A stretch of DNA of 64,000 nt from Pinguiococcus pyrenoidosus (taxonomy: Eukaryota; Sar; Pinguiophyceae; Pinguiochrysidales; Pinguiochrysidaceae), in the NCBI GenBank assembly GCA_019677205.1, contig JAAMXY010000993.1, forward strand, positions 1-64,000, read 5' to 3'. This document shows, in pieces, positions 18,815 through 29,529 of the stretch (the stretch's first letter is position 1; each line of letters begins with the position of its first letter). Below the pieces are notes generated by a model that searched no databases, was not told the origin of the DNA, and saw only the letters and a program-made list of their open reading frames with translations. A program made the position numbers and the translations under genes.

Positions 18815-19927
18815 ATGTCGCGGCGAGCCTTTGGCGATGGCGCCGTGTACAACGGGGAGTGGCAGGGCGGCATGTTCCACGGCTTTGGCCGACTCGAGTG
18901 GCCCAACGGCGCCACCTACGAGGGCACGTTCGCCCAGGGGCAGCGCCACGGCCAAGGCAAGTGCACCTTTCCCGGCGGCGAGGTGTACGAAGGTGCCTGG
19001 GAGCACGACGTGATGCATGGCGTCGGGGATCTGCGCGTTGGGGGCAAGACGCTCCGCGGCCAATGGTGAGAAGCCTTGCTGTCCTTGCTGCCTGGCTCCT
19101 GCGTTCTCTCCTGAGCAAGAAGGCGCCGTCTCTCCAGGACGAAAGGCGTTCCGGACTTCGCGCCCCCCAAGTCTGGCCGAGCGGAGTACGTGTTCCCAGA
19201 CGGGCGAGGCAAGTACATTGGCGAGTGGCAGGAGAGTCGGCGCCACGGACCGGGCGAGTTCCACTTCAGCAATGGCGACATCTTCAACGGCGAGTGGAAC
19301 CGCGGGGAGATGCACGGTCGTGGCGTCTACAACTTCGCCAATGGGGACGTCTTCGAGGGCTTCTTCAGCCGGGGCCGCTTCGACGGCCGAGGCACGTACG
19401 TCTGGAAGAAGGCCGGCCACAAGTACGAAGGGGACTGGAAGGCTGGCTTGCGAGAGGGCACCGGCACCCACTTCTTCGATGTGGAGAACGCCGAGGGAGA
19501 CTTCTACGACGGCCAATGGCTCAAGGACGCCATGCACGGAGATGGGAAATTTGTTGACGCCGACGGTGAGGTCCACGAGGGCACCTGGCGGGACGGCAAG
19601 TGCCCGGAGATCGACTTCAACGCCCTGCCGGACGCGGGACGCTTCACCTACAAGTTCCGGGGCGGCGTGTACACGGGCGAGTGGCAGGAGAGGAAGCCGC
19701 ACGGACAGGGCAAGATGATCTACCGAGACGGGTCCTCGTACGAAGGCGGATGGAGAGCGTTCCGCTTCCACGGCCTCGGCACTCTGCGCCATGTGAATGG
19801 CATGACGTACACCGGCCATTGGGAAGACGGCAAGCAGAGCGGCCGCGGCATGGCCGGACCGTCCTCTGAGTTGCTCCTCCGGCAGGGAGACGCGCTGCAG
19901 ACATTGAACATCCCGACAGTCGATTGA
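18815..19927 (+). CDS. MORN-repeat protein
   Basis: Exons 18,815-19,065 and 19,138-19,927 (intron 72 nt, GTGAGA donor, CTCTCCAG acceptor, phase 2) give 346 residues made almost entirely of about twelve MORN units of the form YxGxWxxGxxHGxG. Examples are YNGEWQGGMFHGFG, YEGTFAQGQRHGQG, YIGEWQESRRHGPG, YEGDWKAGLREGTG and YTGEWQERKPHGQG. There is no extra catalytic domain, signal peptide or membrane segment. MORN arrays bind membranes or act as scaffolds, for example in flagellar and cytoskeletal structures; the specific partner cannot be told from sequence. Confidence 0.9.
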
Positions 19928-20427
19928 CTGGTGCGCAAGGGAGTCCGATTCGCCATGCCAAGACTCGTGACAAAAAACAACGTGCTTGTTTGTCAGCTCC
20001 CTCGACCTTTGCTCGTAAACCGCTTTACCCCTTTCTCTAAAACCTCTCGCGACACGCAAAGTACTCCCGTTGACATGAAATCGGACGCGTCGATGCAGCT
20101 GAGCCACGCTTCGCAAGCTCTATCTCCGTGCGCCGGCTACTTTCCCAAAACTATCGTCTTCTTTGCTCATCTATCAATAGTGCTTCGGCTCACCCCTATG
20201 GGCGGCGAAAACTCTGCCTCATCTGCGAAAGTTGTCCCGTCCTGCAGATGGATCATGTCGTATTTCCGATAGACTTTCCGCACACGGTCCGCGTAGCGTC
20301 CGTACTTCCTTTCCTTTCCTTTGCTTTCCGTTTCTTTTCCTTCCTCCGGCCGCCCCATAGAAGTGTGCAAGATCTGTCGTCCATGTGCGAAGAGCAGACA
20401 TCCGCTGAGCCACGATGTCCTATTGCT
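19928..20427. other. Spacer between convergent genes
   Basis: No firm gene. A minus-strand frame at 20,167-20,370 has a protein-like tail (VYRKYDMIHLQDGTTFADEA) and could be an extra 3' exon or chance. It contains a CTTTTCCTTTCC pyrimidine-rich stretch at about 20,305-20,345. Confidence 0.4.
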
Positions 20428-23400
20428 TTAGTCGCTGGGAGTCACCACCGCGCCGCTGCCGCCGCCGCCGCTCGCTCCACCGCCGCCCGTCTTGGGAAAG
20501 AAGTCTTCGGTCCCGCCTTGAGGGGTATCAAGGGAACGGATGGAGCGCGTCGACGTCCGGTTGGAGCTTGGCACCCGACGAGCAGCACCCGGCTTGTCAT
20601 CCTTGAATCCCTTCCATTCCCTGGCCTTCAAATCCTTGCCTTTGGTCCTGTCCTTCGGCTTCTTCGCCGAAGGCGTGTCCATATAGGACTTGTTCCAACG
20701 GCGCTTCATCCGCCGGAACTTCTTGGTAATCGGCTCGATGAATCCCTCACGCCGGACAACGTCGGCGGTGTTCCGGCATGCGGCAATCCATGGTCCAAAG
20801 ACCAACCCTGCAAAACGAAGGGAGAAGAGTCACACGTCTGAAGCTCCACAGATTGGTACCTTCCCCCGCAAGCGCCTTCCAGCACTCGAAGAGCTGCAAA
20901 AGAAGCAACGTACCTAGCGCAGAAGTCTCCGTGTTTCGGAGGATTCCGTACTTCTTGAGCACGATAATGGATCGCCGCACCGGGTCGAAGGCAAGGTACA
21001 CGCCGACGATGCTGGTGATCACCTGGAGAATGAGATTTCCGAGGCCAAAGTAGTACCTAGCATGACAGAGGGTCGGTGGAATTAGTGGTCTCCGAGAAGC
21101 CCGAGGCGGCGCAACAGATTGCACAGGACTACTTACACGTCGCGCTTTATACTGTCCGCGTCCGTGCCCGGGTCCCCGTGGACCGCGACGACGAAAGTCT
21201 CGCTGTCGAACTCCAGCTGCTCATTCTTTGCAGTGATCGAGAAGCTGTAGCTGAGGGCTCTCGTCGAGATGAAGTACTCCCGGCCCCTGATGGTGTCTAC
21301 CCGCGACACCGAGCGGCCGTCGGCAGCTTCCAAGGCAGCGTCGAGAAGGTCGTCATGCGGAAACTTGACGTCCACAGCGATCCGGTCCTCTTCGTCATAC
21401 TGCTGGACGGAAGCGCAGAGAATCCATTCGCCTTCTTCGGACTTCGCGTAGAGAGCCTCGTATCCCTTCGTGTTGATTGCCAGGTTGCTCTCCACGATCG
21501 ACGTCTTGCCGTTGACAATATCGCCGCTGACCAGAACGCCTTCCGGGTTCCCGTCGTTGTCTGTGTCGACAAGTGTCGTGGTGTAGCGGATGATGCTGAG
21601 GCCCCGCGTCACGTTGGGATCCAGCATCGACTTGGGCGTCGTTGGGGCCAGAGACGACAACCAAATGGGAGGACCCTCGGCAGCGTACTCCTCGTAGGTG
21701 AGTCTGCGCGTCCACTTCTGCCTCTGATTCTTTGCGAGCGTTTCGGACACAATTCCATGCGGATCAAAGATTTCGCCAACTCGGTCGTTGTTGGGGGACA
21801 CGACGATCGTGCGGTTGGCATCGACGATCGTGGCGAACTCAATCTGGCGCCGAACGATCTCGCCCCGCATGACCGCGGACGCAGCGGCCACCTTGGCGGG
21901 GTCCGTCGGATCCTCAAGCACGGCGTGGACCGCCGCCTGGTTCGCAGCGCCCCTGAAGCCAAAGCTCATCTGGTCGATCTTGATGGGAAACGTGATCGCG
22001 GCGGTGCCGACCTTGCCCTCCGAGGTGTTCAGGAAGGTGTCATTGAGAGCGCGCTCGTTCCAGACGATGATCATGACCACGACGATGATGCCCGGCAAGT
22101 TCGCCAGCGACGTCGCCATCACCCAGGTGGGGCCCACGTGCACCTTCTCGATGTCGCGCAACGTCACCGGGGTCTTACGCTGCAGCGCTGACATGAGAAC
22201 CTCGAGGGGGGCGATCAGGTAGTGCAGCGTGAGCAGCAGTGCAAGGAAGTCTGTCACGACCACGACGCCGATGCACACGAGCGACCAGAACAGCACGGTC
22301 TGAAACACGTCGAAGGCCGAGAGGTCGATCGCGCGGACGACCACCGCTTCCGGCACGGCATCTGGATCGGGGAAGGGGCGCGCGAAGGGGCCATTCTGCA
22401 GCTGGGTTGGCGTGGAGCGCCGGGCCGCGAGGAGGTAGGTGCCGTCTCTGGTCTCCTTGGAGGTATTGAAGCCGCGGACGCGGATGGCGTCGTCCAGGAA
22501 ACTTTGGCTGGGCGGGCCCCAGGACGCGTCGTCGACGGCCGCGTCGTCGCCCACGAGGAGATCGAGGAACACGCGCCGATACAGACTCGTCGGTTGCCAC
22601 GTGCCCCCACTGTCGCGCAGGTAGACGCCGGCGAAACCCGCCGATCTGTCCAGCGAGTTCACAACGTCGTAGGTCACGGGGATCTTGCCGTTCAGCACGT
22701 CTCCGCCCACGATGATGCCGAGGAAGGTGTTGTCGACCGGGTCGTTCACGGTGGTGAACACGAAGCGCACGAGGCAATCCACCTCAGTGTCGGTCCAGTG
22801 GAACTCGCCCGTGGGCAGGTACTCGAAGGCGCGCTCGCGAAAGGCCGGTGGGCTCTCCGCGACCACCTCGCCGTGCGGCAGCACGATGCTGCTCTTCATC
22901 TGGAAGCTGAACGTGTTCGGGTAGTCTTCGATGATCTGGTCCACCGCGCCGTTCGCCTCGAACTTCTGTCCGAAGCGCGTTCTTCCAGACGCCAGGATCT
23001 GGCGCTGGTCGTTGCCGCTGGCCACGATGTGCCCCGTGGCGTTGAGCAGCAGCGAAAACTCGATCTGGCGGTTGGGGATCTCCGACTGAAGCACGTTGAA
23101 CACGCTGGCGTAGGCCTGCGTGCTGCGGTTCGCCTGCTGTTCCGGAGAGAGGCGCAGGAAGTCGCGGACGAAGGGATTCAAGGAGTTCCCGCGGTAGCCG
23201 AAGCCCATCTGGTTGAGCTTCAGGTTGTACGAGATGTCTACCAGCGTGAGCTGCGCGTGGGCGTCCTCGGCGTAGAGGCTCTGGAGCTGCTGGTTCTGCA
23301 GGGCCAGCGACAGCGCCACGATGGTGGCGAGGATGGCGTCGCTGAACACGAACCACGCGATGCGCTTGGAGCGCAGGCTGAGCTCGTACCACTCCTTCTT

Positions 23401-23745
23401 GCGATGCTTTTGCTTCCGCTTCTTCCGCTTCCGCGCGTCGTCGTGCTTGTGGTGCTTGCGATGCTTGTGGGCCTTCTTCGGCTTGGTGTCCGGCCCGAAG
23501 TGCGCGTGGTTCTGGTTGTCGCCGCCTCGTCGAGTGGGACTTGCATTCTGCGACGCGCTCGCCGCCGGAGTGGCACTTCCACTAGCCGATGCGCTGTTGC
23601 TGCCGCTGTTGCTGCCACTGTACGGCGTGCTGCCGCTGTACGGCGTGCCACTGGCGCTGTTGGAAGCGCTGTCGCCGCTGATGACGCCGGGGTCGATGCG
23701 CAGTTCGCCCAGCTCGTCGAACGCATCCTCCTGCTCGCGCGACAT
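20428..23745 (-). CDS. Four-pass membrane protein with duplicated ectodomain, paralog A (three exons)
   Basis: Exons 23,745-21,137, 21,056-20,914 and 20,807-20,428 join in phase 2 then 1, giving 1,043 residues. Residues 1-85 are Ser/Gly/Asn-rich after an acidic motif DAFDELGELRIDPG; residues 88-118 are strongly basic (KHRKHHKHDDARKRKKR). Hydrophobic helices lie near residues 129-149, 475-500, 540-562 and 873-893. The two large loops (about 150-470 and 565-870) repeat the same motifs: RQIEFSLLLNATGHIVAS versus RQIEFATIVDANRTIVVS, and GDVLNGK versus GDIVNGK, so the ectodomain is internally duplicated. The layout resembles sensor proteins with extracellular Cache/CHASE-like domains, but I see no kinase, cyclase or other output domain; the cytosolic tail is basic and Ser/Thr/Gly-rich. 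Start chosen because the paralog begins at the equivalent Met. Confidence 0.8.
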
Positions 23746-25652
23746 GTTTCGCGACCCCCACTCGGTAAGTACGAAGTCCACGCGCGGGAGCGGACAGGCT
23801 GCTGCGCTTCTCGGCGCTTCGCTTCGGCGGCTGCGGAACTTGGTGACACCGGCTTGCTGTGGCGAGAGGTCACGGTGGTCCGCCCGTTCGCTCGCGCTGG
23901 TCCCAAGTTGTAGGTAGAACGGAAGCACATCAGCCTATTCATGCTAACGTCGGCGTGCGCCGCCAGGGTGGCAACTGCCGTTCGGCCTGGAGGCCGGACC
24001 AGCAGGCCGTTTTGCCCGGGGCCCCCCTGCAGCCCAATGACGCCTGGGACGCGGCGAGGCTCCCGCCGGCCATTGGAGACATGCAGGATCGGGGGCGACT
24101 TCCAAGCCAATGAAATGGGGTGGACAACGCGCCGGGTGCCTCGGGCCCCAATCAAGGCCAGCTAAGGAACTGCGCTTTCCGACGCAACAGGCCCTTCTGC
24201 AGCTAGTGGGTATTGGCTCAGCACACGGGCGGGGCCTGGCTAGGCCGTGCAGGAAAACGTGCTTCCCACCGTACTGCCACATAGCTGTGCAAGGGCGCGC
24301 GTGGTATGAAACCTTTGCCTCCAGAAAGGCTTCTCCCACAAAGGACTGCAACCGGCATCGCCGATGAAATTGCAGGAACTCGATCCTGCTACGTCCGTTC
24401 TACACGCGATACTAAGCGGGAGCCCCTGCCGCTCCGTCGGCGGGAATCTCGCGTCGGAGCCCTTGCTACCCCTCGAAACGGCCTTCTGTCATCAAGCCTA
24501 CCCACCGAAACGCCAAGCGAACTTGACGGTGTTCGAAGACAGAATTCGAAGAGGCCTTTGCTGTGTTTTGGTGGAGAGGCCCCAGAAATTTTTGGAACCT
24601 CAAGCTGCGCGAGGTGCGTTGCACACGCACCGTGGCGTGGCCCCTCCGAAGAATCATTTTGCTTGGGTGAGAGGTTTGACGTTTGCGTGGCTGCAGCCAG
24701 TCCAGCCAGTGACTAATCCGGCGCTGAGGCAGCTGCCTACGTTTTGCTTGCTTCTAGCTTGTCGTGCGTATTGCTGCCTTCTTCGCTTTGCCTGCCTCGA
24801 CTCACGCACGCACGGCACTGCTTCGCTCGCTCGCTGCCTGACCTTGCGCCGCGCATGCATCGTGCGCGCTGCTGCTTGCTTGTTGCTTGCTGGACTTCGT
24901 CTTGCCACATTTCTTCTCACAACACGCACGCTACTCTCCTCGGCATTGCCCAGGAGATGGTGCATCATGACGTATACAGTACAGAATTGAGTCGTCTTGG
25001 CTTTTGCCTCCCATGTTGGCCGACCTGGTAGTTCATTCAGAACGCTCGAGAAAGACAAGGATTTCCTCGAGATTCTGATACGGAGAATCAGTGAACAAAT
25101 TGCCTGACTTGTTGCAAATCACCCGGTCGGATGGTCATCGTATCATCCTGGCAGGGCTCCAGTTGTTTTCCCCGAAAGCTCAACTACGACTTCTGCGCGA
25201 CACAACTATATATGCAAACGGCCTGGTCTTCTAGGGAAGTTTCCGATCCCGACGCCGCAGCGCCTCCGCCTGATCAGGTGTCTCCGAGTTATACTTCTCC
25301 CCCTCCCCCCTCCCTCTCCTTCTCTCTCTCTCGGGAAGTCGTCTCCTTCTGCGGTATAGAAGATCGCGTGCGTGGTCGGACTGGTCGGATCAAGGCCGCA
25401 CTGATTTCCAGCTTGCGGCTTCAAACTTGCACTTGGATCGTTGCCATTCAGAAGCCAAAGAGTACCGGCTAGGATCTAGCCTCTCACCTGGCGGAGCTGC
25501 TGATGTGGCAGAAGCGCAAGAACTTCCGGATCCTCCCGCCGCGGGGAGATCCCATCCTCGAAAGCCTCGGGCGCGAAGCTGGTAAGCCTTGTTTTCTCGT
25601 GTGGAAAGCGCAACATGGACAGGCTGGTCCTCACGTCTTTCTTGAAGAGGAG
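23746..25652. other. 1.9 kb intergenic region
   Basis: No supported gene. A 208-residue plus frame at 24,364-24,990 and a minus frame at 24,654-25,058 overlap one another and are dominated by Leu/Ala/Arg/Cys low complexity arising from CTTGC-type repeats, so both look like chance. A CT-rich simple stretch lies at 25,303-25,340. Confidence 0.5.
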
Positions 25653-26107
25653 ATGGGCGGCGACACCGTGAGCCATGACTTCCTGGAGAGACTCGGTTCA
25701 TCCTTGGAGGACATCCAATCCGACGCCAATAGCGTAGCGACTAGCAGAGCAGACGAGGTAGGGGGATATGCGGCTCATATGCCAGATGGAATTCCGGCGG
25801 GATAACGGCGTTGTCACAGGAGAATTCCCTGCTTTCGGAGGGAAGTAGCTTAAGAAAGCCCTTGCTTCCCAGCGGCGAGAGAAGAGCTGTTCAAGCGGCT
25901 CCCAACCACAGCAGGACCGACCGCGGAAACTCGCGCGCGAGCGCGCGTGAAGCTGACGCGGCACTGGATCGTTCTGCACAAGCTCAGAAGGCCCGTCGAT
26001 GTGCATGCAGCAGCCAAGCCAATCGAGCGGTAACGGCGCTGGGTATCGTAGCGTGCTTGGGTGCCGGCTACCTATGCTTGCATGCGTGGCTCATTGGCTT
26101 TGGTTGA
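25653..26107 (+). CDS. Small tail-anchored membrane protein, 130 residues
   Basis: Exons 25,653-25,757 and 25,820-26,107 join in phase 0 (intron 62 nt, GTAGGG donor, TTGTCACAG acceptor). The N-terminal exon begins MGGDTVSHDFLERLGSSLED; the middle is Ser/Arg/Ala-rich and polar, and the extreme C-terminus is one hydrophobic helix (AVTALGIVACLGAGYLCLHA) ending five residues later. A single C-terminal helix with a cytosolic polar body is the tail-anchored arrangement typical of SNAREs and organelle-surface proteins, but no SNARE heptad pattern is evident. The frame stays open upstream of 25,653 to 25,503, so a longer N-terminus is possible. Function unknown. Confidence 0.5.
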
Positions 26108-26316
26108 GAGTGTTTCAGAGGGGGGAAAAAGCGACGGACGAGAACAAACGAAAACACACCTGTTTCTGAGAAAAGAAGAATCGACGAGCTCTCACTCATC
26201 TTGACGAGACCTTTACATAGAAGAGTGCAACGCTACGCAACAAGAGCAATGGGATTTCGACAGGGCGACTTCTCCCTTTCCCCTCACACACCAAACTGTA
26301 TCCTAGGCGCACGCGC

Positions 26317-28198
26317 TTATGCTTTGCCTTCCCGGAGCTCATAGGCGTGCATGAACTCGACGGCCGTCCGAAGCTCTTCCTTGGTGATGTCGTTCACGCA
26401 CACCGACGATCCAATGCCGGTGATGAGCGGCAAGCGCTGCTTTCCGTGGCGGTGTTCCACTGCGTCCTCGAGTCCCTTCCAAAGGATGTCCGTGGTGCAG
26501 TGTTCCCAGCAGGTCGGCATGCCGATGGCCTTCATGGCGGCGTACACGCGATCGGCGGTCGCGTGGTTGATGTAGCCGCGGCCCAGCGACAGGAGCACGC
26601 ACAGCCAGCCGTCCACGTTGACCGCTTCGCCGTGCATGATGTACGGCTCGTCGAACATCTCTAGAATCTGGTTTTGGGTGCAGGGAGGGGGAACCAATAA
26701 GCCGAGTGTCCGCTGGCGCGCAAGACAACTCCGAGGGAAAAGCAGCTCGCATCTTCATACCTTACTAAAGGTGTGGCCGTAGTCCACGCAGCGCTCCAGC
26801 TTGGCCTCCCACAGGTTCGGGCCGAGCTCCTCGAGCATGACTTGGATCGATCGCTCAATGATCTCGTCGGCAACGTCGTCCTCGCCTTGGTACTGCTCCT
26901 GCACCAGCCGTTCACCGTGGTCTTCGAGGAGGTCAAAGAGGCGCGCATCACGCACGAGCGCGAGCTTCATGATCTCTCCCATTCCATTGATGATGTTGCG
27001 CTCGTCCTATTTTGGAGGGAGGGGATGTCAAGCGATGCGGGATGCACTCCTCGCACAGTTGTAAAGAAAAAACAAAAAGAGACGAATCCGCTTGGTACCT
27101 GCGTGGCGATGAAGCTCTTGTCAAGCAGGGCGGCAGCGGGGGCGTAGAAGCTGCCCATGCGGTTCTTTTGCGGGCCCTTGGCGATGCACGGGTAGTCGAC
27201 GCCATTCTTGACGCCCACGCTGGCGTCCACAATGGCAAGCAGAGTGGTCGGCACGCGCACATAGGGCACTCCGCGGCGGTACAGGTTGGCCGCCAAGCCG
27301 ACGATGTCCAGGACGACACCGCCGCCAATGCCGATGATGGGTTCCCGACGGTGGAGCCTGTAGTCACACACAAGACGAGCAACCGATGAGCACATACGCT
27401 CTACTTCGCTAGAGGGCTTCCGCGCTCACCCAAAGACGCAGCACTCTTCGAGAATGGTCTCCACGGCCACGGGCCGCTTGTTGTACTCCTCTCCCTACGG
27501 CGTCCAGAGGACTGGTTCGATGAGCGCTCTGCGTTCCCTCCCTTTGTTTCACGTCAATCTTTCACTGGGACGCGTAGAGTGTATGCTTACCGGCAGCACA
27601 ACAACGTGCGTCTGGACGCCGTGGTGGTCAAAGTAGGCCTGAATCTTCGAGCCGTAGAGCTCCTGGACCTGCGCGTCGACCACCAGGAAGCGGCGGGGCT
27701 GCACGCCCTTGGGCATCATCATCGTGGCCAGCAGGTCGTTGCTGGGCTCCAGCATGTCGGGAACCTGCAGCACGTCGTACTCGATGGGGTGGTTGAAGGT
27801 GTTCCGCCAGCCCACCGTCCGGCCGCACGAGTCGCGGAACTGAAGCACATTGTCGGGTGCTCTCGGCACCCGCGACACCTAGGTTGTTTTCGCCACCTTT
27901 AGCAAGCCAGTCCTCCTCTGGGCAGCTGGAGAGCACGTAGATCCCGCACCTTCTCCACTTTCAGGCCAGCGGGAGGGCTGCCGAGAGCCTCGCGGGGCCC
28001 CTGGTTGAAGAGCGTCAGCACCTGCTGCTTCTTGCTGTCGTCCATGTCGCGCCACAGAGCGCCGATCTGGCCCAACAGGCGCTCTGAGCGGCTCAAGCCA
28101 GCTCCTGGGGCCGCTACGCAAGCGCTCTCCAGGCCGCTGAAGAGGCTGGCGGCGTCCACCAGCGGCGTTTCTTCCTTGGCGTCTTGTTGGAACGACAT
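26317..28198 (-). CDS. Sedoheptulose-7-phosphate cyclase, 2-epi-5-epi-valiolone synthase type
   Basis: Six exons (28,198-27,950; 27,878-27,591; 27,494-27,430; 27,357-27,099; 27,006-26,761; 26,667-26,317) join with consistent phase to 485 residues. The fold is that of dehydroquinate-synthase-like cyclases, which use NAD and a metal to close sedoheptulose 7-phosphate. Visible motifs: GIGGGVVLDIVGLAA (NAD-binding), RVPTTLLAIVDASVGVKNGV (substrate/metal region), KNRMGSFYAP, GMGEIMKLALV, and RCVDYGHTFSK plus MHGEAVNVDG, which supply metal-ligand Glu/His residues. The block EELGPNLWEAKLERCVDYGH and RLPLITGIGS resemble the valiolone synthase branch more than cyanobacterial desmethyl-4-deoxygadusol synthase. 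An N-terminal extension of about 85 residues lacks a clear organelle leader. The product would feed gadusol or mycosporine-like sunscreens, but no methyltransferase, oxidoreductase or ATP-grasp partner is nearby. Confidence 0.88.
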
Positions 28199-29022
28199 CC
28201 TACAGGTCCTTGCAACACGTCAGCGGCGCTCTCGCTGCGGCCCAGCCATAGCACAGCCGCACCTGGCAAAATGGGGCAAAAGCGGCGGAAAACGAAGGGC
28301 AGTGGCGCGAGAACGGCGGCGTAGAACCAGCTTCCGAGAGCGCCGCGAGCCGCAACGCCACTGTGCTATGGCTGGATAAGAGCTCCCACGTGGTCGGATC
28401 GCAACGTCGAACGTGCGGATGATTTACAATGTACGTGTGTGCGGTTGGCCCAATCACGGGGACCGCGGGGCAAACGGTGGCCAATGGAGACGGGTTTGCG
28501 GACGCAGGGGGGCAAACGTCATTGGACGAGCCGGGGCTGCGTGGAGCTCGCTACTATTCTATGGGGTATCGAGGCGTAGGATGGCCGAGCAGAGGCGGCG
28601 TCTCGACTTTCCAGAAGATGTGTGCGCGTGCGCAGACACCAATCATCGGTGTCTTTTCCTGCATCCTCTCTTTGACTATTAGAAAGGAAAGATGAAGATC
28701 CTGGATTCTTCTTTTGATCTTTTGATCCATTCTTCTTCGGTTCTCCGACCTTCTCCGATCTTCTCCGGTTCTCCGGTCTTTCATCATCTTGTTTTCATCC
28801 TTCTCCTTTCCCTCGTTTCCCTGGTTTCCCTCGACACGACGATCTTGAGATGACAATCCAGCCACAGTATGTGTGAAAGTCTAGATGAAAGTGTATATGA
28901 TAATCTAGGTGACAATGTACATACTATTATCATATATGAAACCCTAGCTAGACAAAAATTTAGATGAGAATCTAGATGAGAATTGCTCGACTTTTTCTAT
29001 AACTGCATGCTATAACCAAACA
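28199..29022. promoter_or_regulatory. Divergent promoter region of the cyclase and SUI1-domain genes
   Basis: No gene supported. The left part carries inverted-repeat segments close to the cyclase start (described separately); the middle (28,700-28,830) is a CTTCTCCGG-type pyrimidine-rich stretch; the right part (28,855-28,990) is strongly AT-rich with repeated CTAGATGA/AGATGAGAATC motifs just before the SUI1 gene. Confidence 0.5.
28223..28375. repeat. Two pairs of inverted segments in the order A-B-A'-B'
   Basis: Segment A (28,223-28,234, GCGGCGCTCTCG) is inverted at 28,335-28,346; segment B (28,242-28,256, CCAGCCATAGCACAG) is inverted at 28,361-28,375. Matches are perfect over 12 and 15 bases. 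Because the order is A-B-A'-B' rather than nested, they cannot form one simple hairpin. Confidence 0.75.
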
Positions 29023-29517
29023 ATGTGGTCCATCCAAGGCACGAAGAAAGGCGCGCTTCCCATCAGCGTGGAGCGCCGCAAAGGCCACCTCGTGACGGTT
29101 GTAGGCCATCTGACGCACGCAGACGCGTTCTTGCGCTATGCGAAAGCGCAGATAGGCTGTGGCGGCCAAGTCTTGGCCAACCAGAGCGTCTCGCTGCAAG
29201 GCGACGTCTGCTCGCGCGTAGAGCAGCTTCTCCAAGCCAACCCAGGGCGCGTCCAGGGCGTCCGAGGATGGAGGAAAGAAGAAGAAGCGGCCAAATCCGA
29301 GTCACCACCGGCCTCGGTGAGTTGTGCACCTGTCTTCTTGCAAGATACGGGCGCCGCCGCTCCTCTCTCACCACCTCTGCGGCCGAAACAGCCTAAAGGA
29401 CAGAGGAGAAAGCCGCGACACCGCAAAGATGCCGCGCCACAAGACTGGCGAGCCACTGGTGCGCTGTACAAAGAGACAATTGGCAGATGGAGACGGCGCC
29501 GAGGGATCGCGGGCTAA
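29023..29517 (+). CDS. SUI1-domain (eIF1/YciH-like) protein
   Basis: Exons 29,023-29,316 and 29,392-29,517 give 139 residues. The N-terminal 80 residues match a SUI1 domain: LPISVERRKGHLVTVVGHL, then IGCGGQV and VSLQGDVCSRVEQLL, i.e. the family's hallmark GCGG and LQGD positions. Such proteins bind the small ribosomal subunit and influence start-codon choice. The C-terminal half is basic and low complexity (KGQRRKPRHRKD), unlike eIF1 itself, so this is a divergent family member rather than canonical eIF1. The intron is 75 nt, has GTGAGT and CGAAACAG ends, contains no in-frame stop and preserves frame if retained, so two isoforms (139 and 164 residues) are possible. Confidence 0.72.
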   Translation: MWSIQGTKKGALPISVERRKGHLVTVVGHLTHADAFLRYAKAQIGCGGQVLANQSVSLQGDVCSRVEQLLQANPGRVQGVRGWRKEEEAAKSESPPASVSCAPVFLQDTGAAAPLSPPLRPKQPKGQRRKPRHRKDAAPQDWRATGALYKETIGRWRRRRGIAG

Positions 29518-29529
29518 TTCGGCCGTGAA

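Noticed and set aside
18758-20116. 452-residue minus-strand frame opposite the MORN gene
   Set aside because: The MORN repeats are unambiguous on the plus strand; the antisense frame is periodic only because the repeats are.
22222-23913. 563-residue plus-strand frame opposite membrane-protein paralog A
   Set aside because: It is the mirror of a well-supported coding strand. The same antisense frame is open opposite paralog B (32,412-34,109), as expected from GC-rich codon use; composition is His/Arg/Val-rich without domains.
24364-24990. 208-residue plus-strand frame in the 23.7-25.6 kb spacer
   Set aside because: Leu/Cys/Ala/Arg low complexity derived from CTTGC-type repeats, an equally long frame on the opposite strand, no motif.
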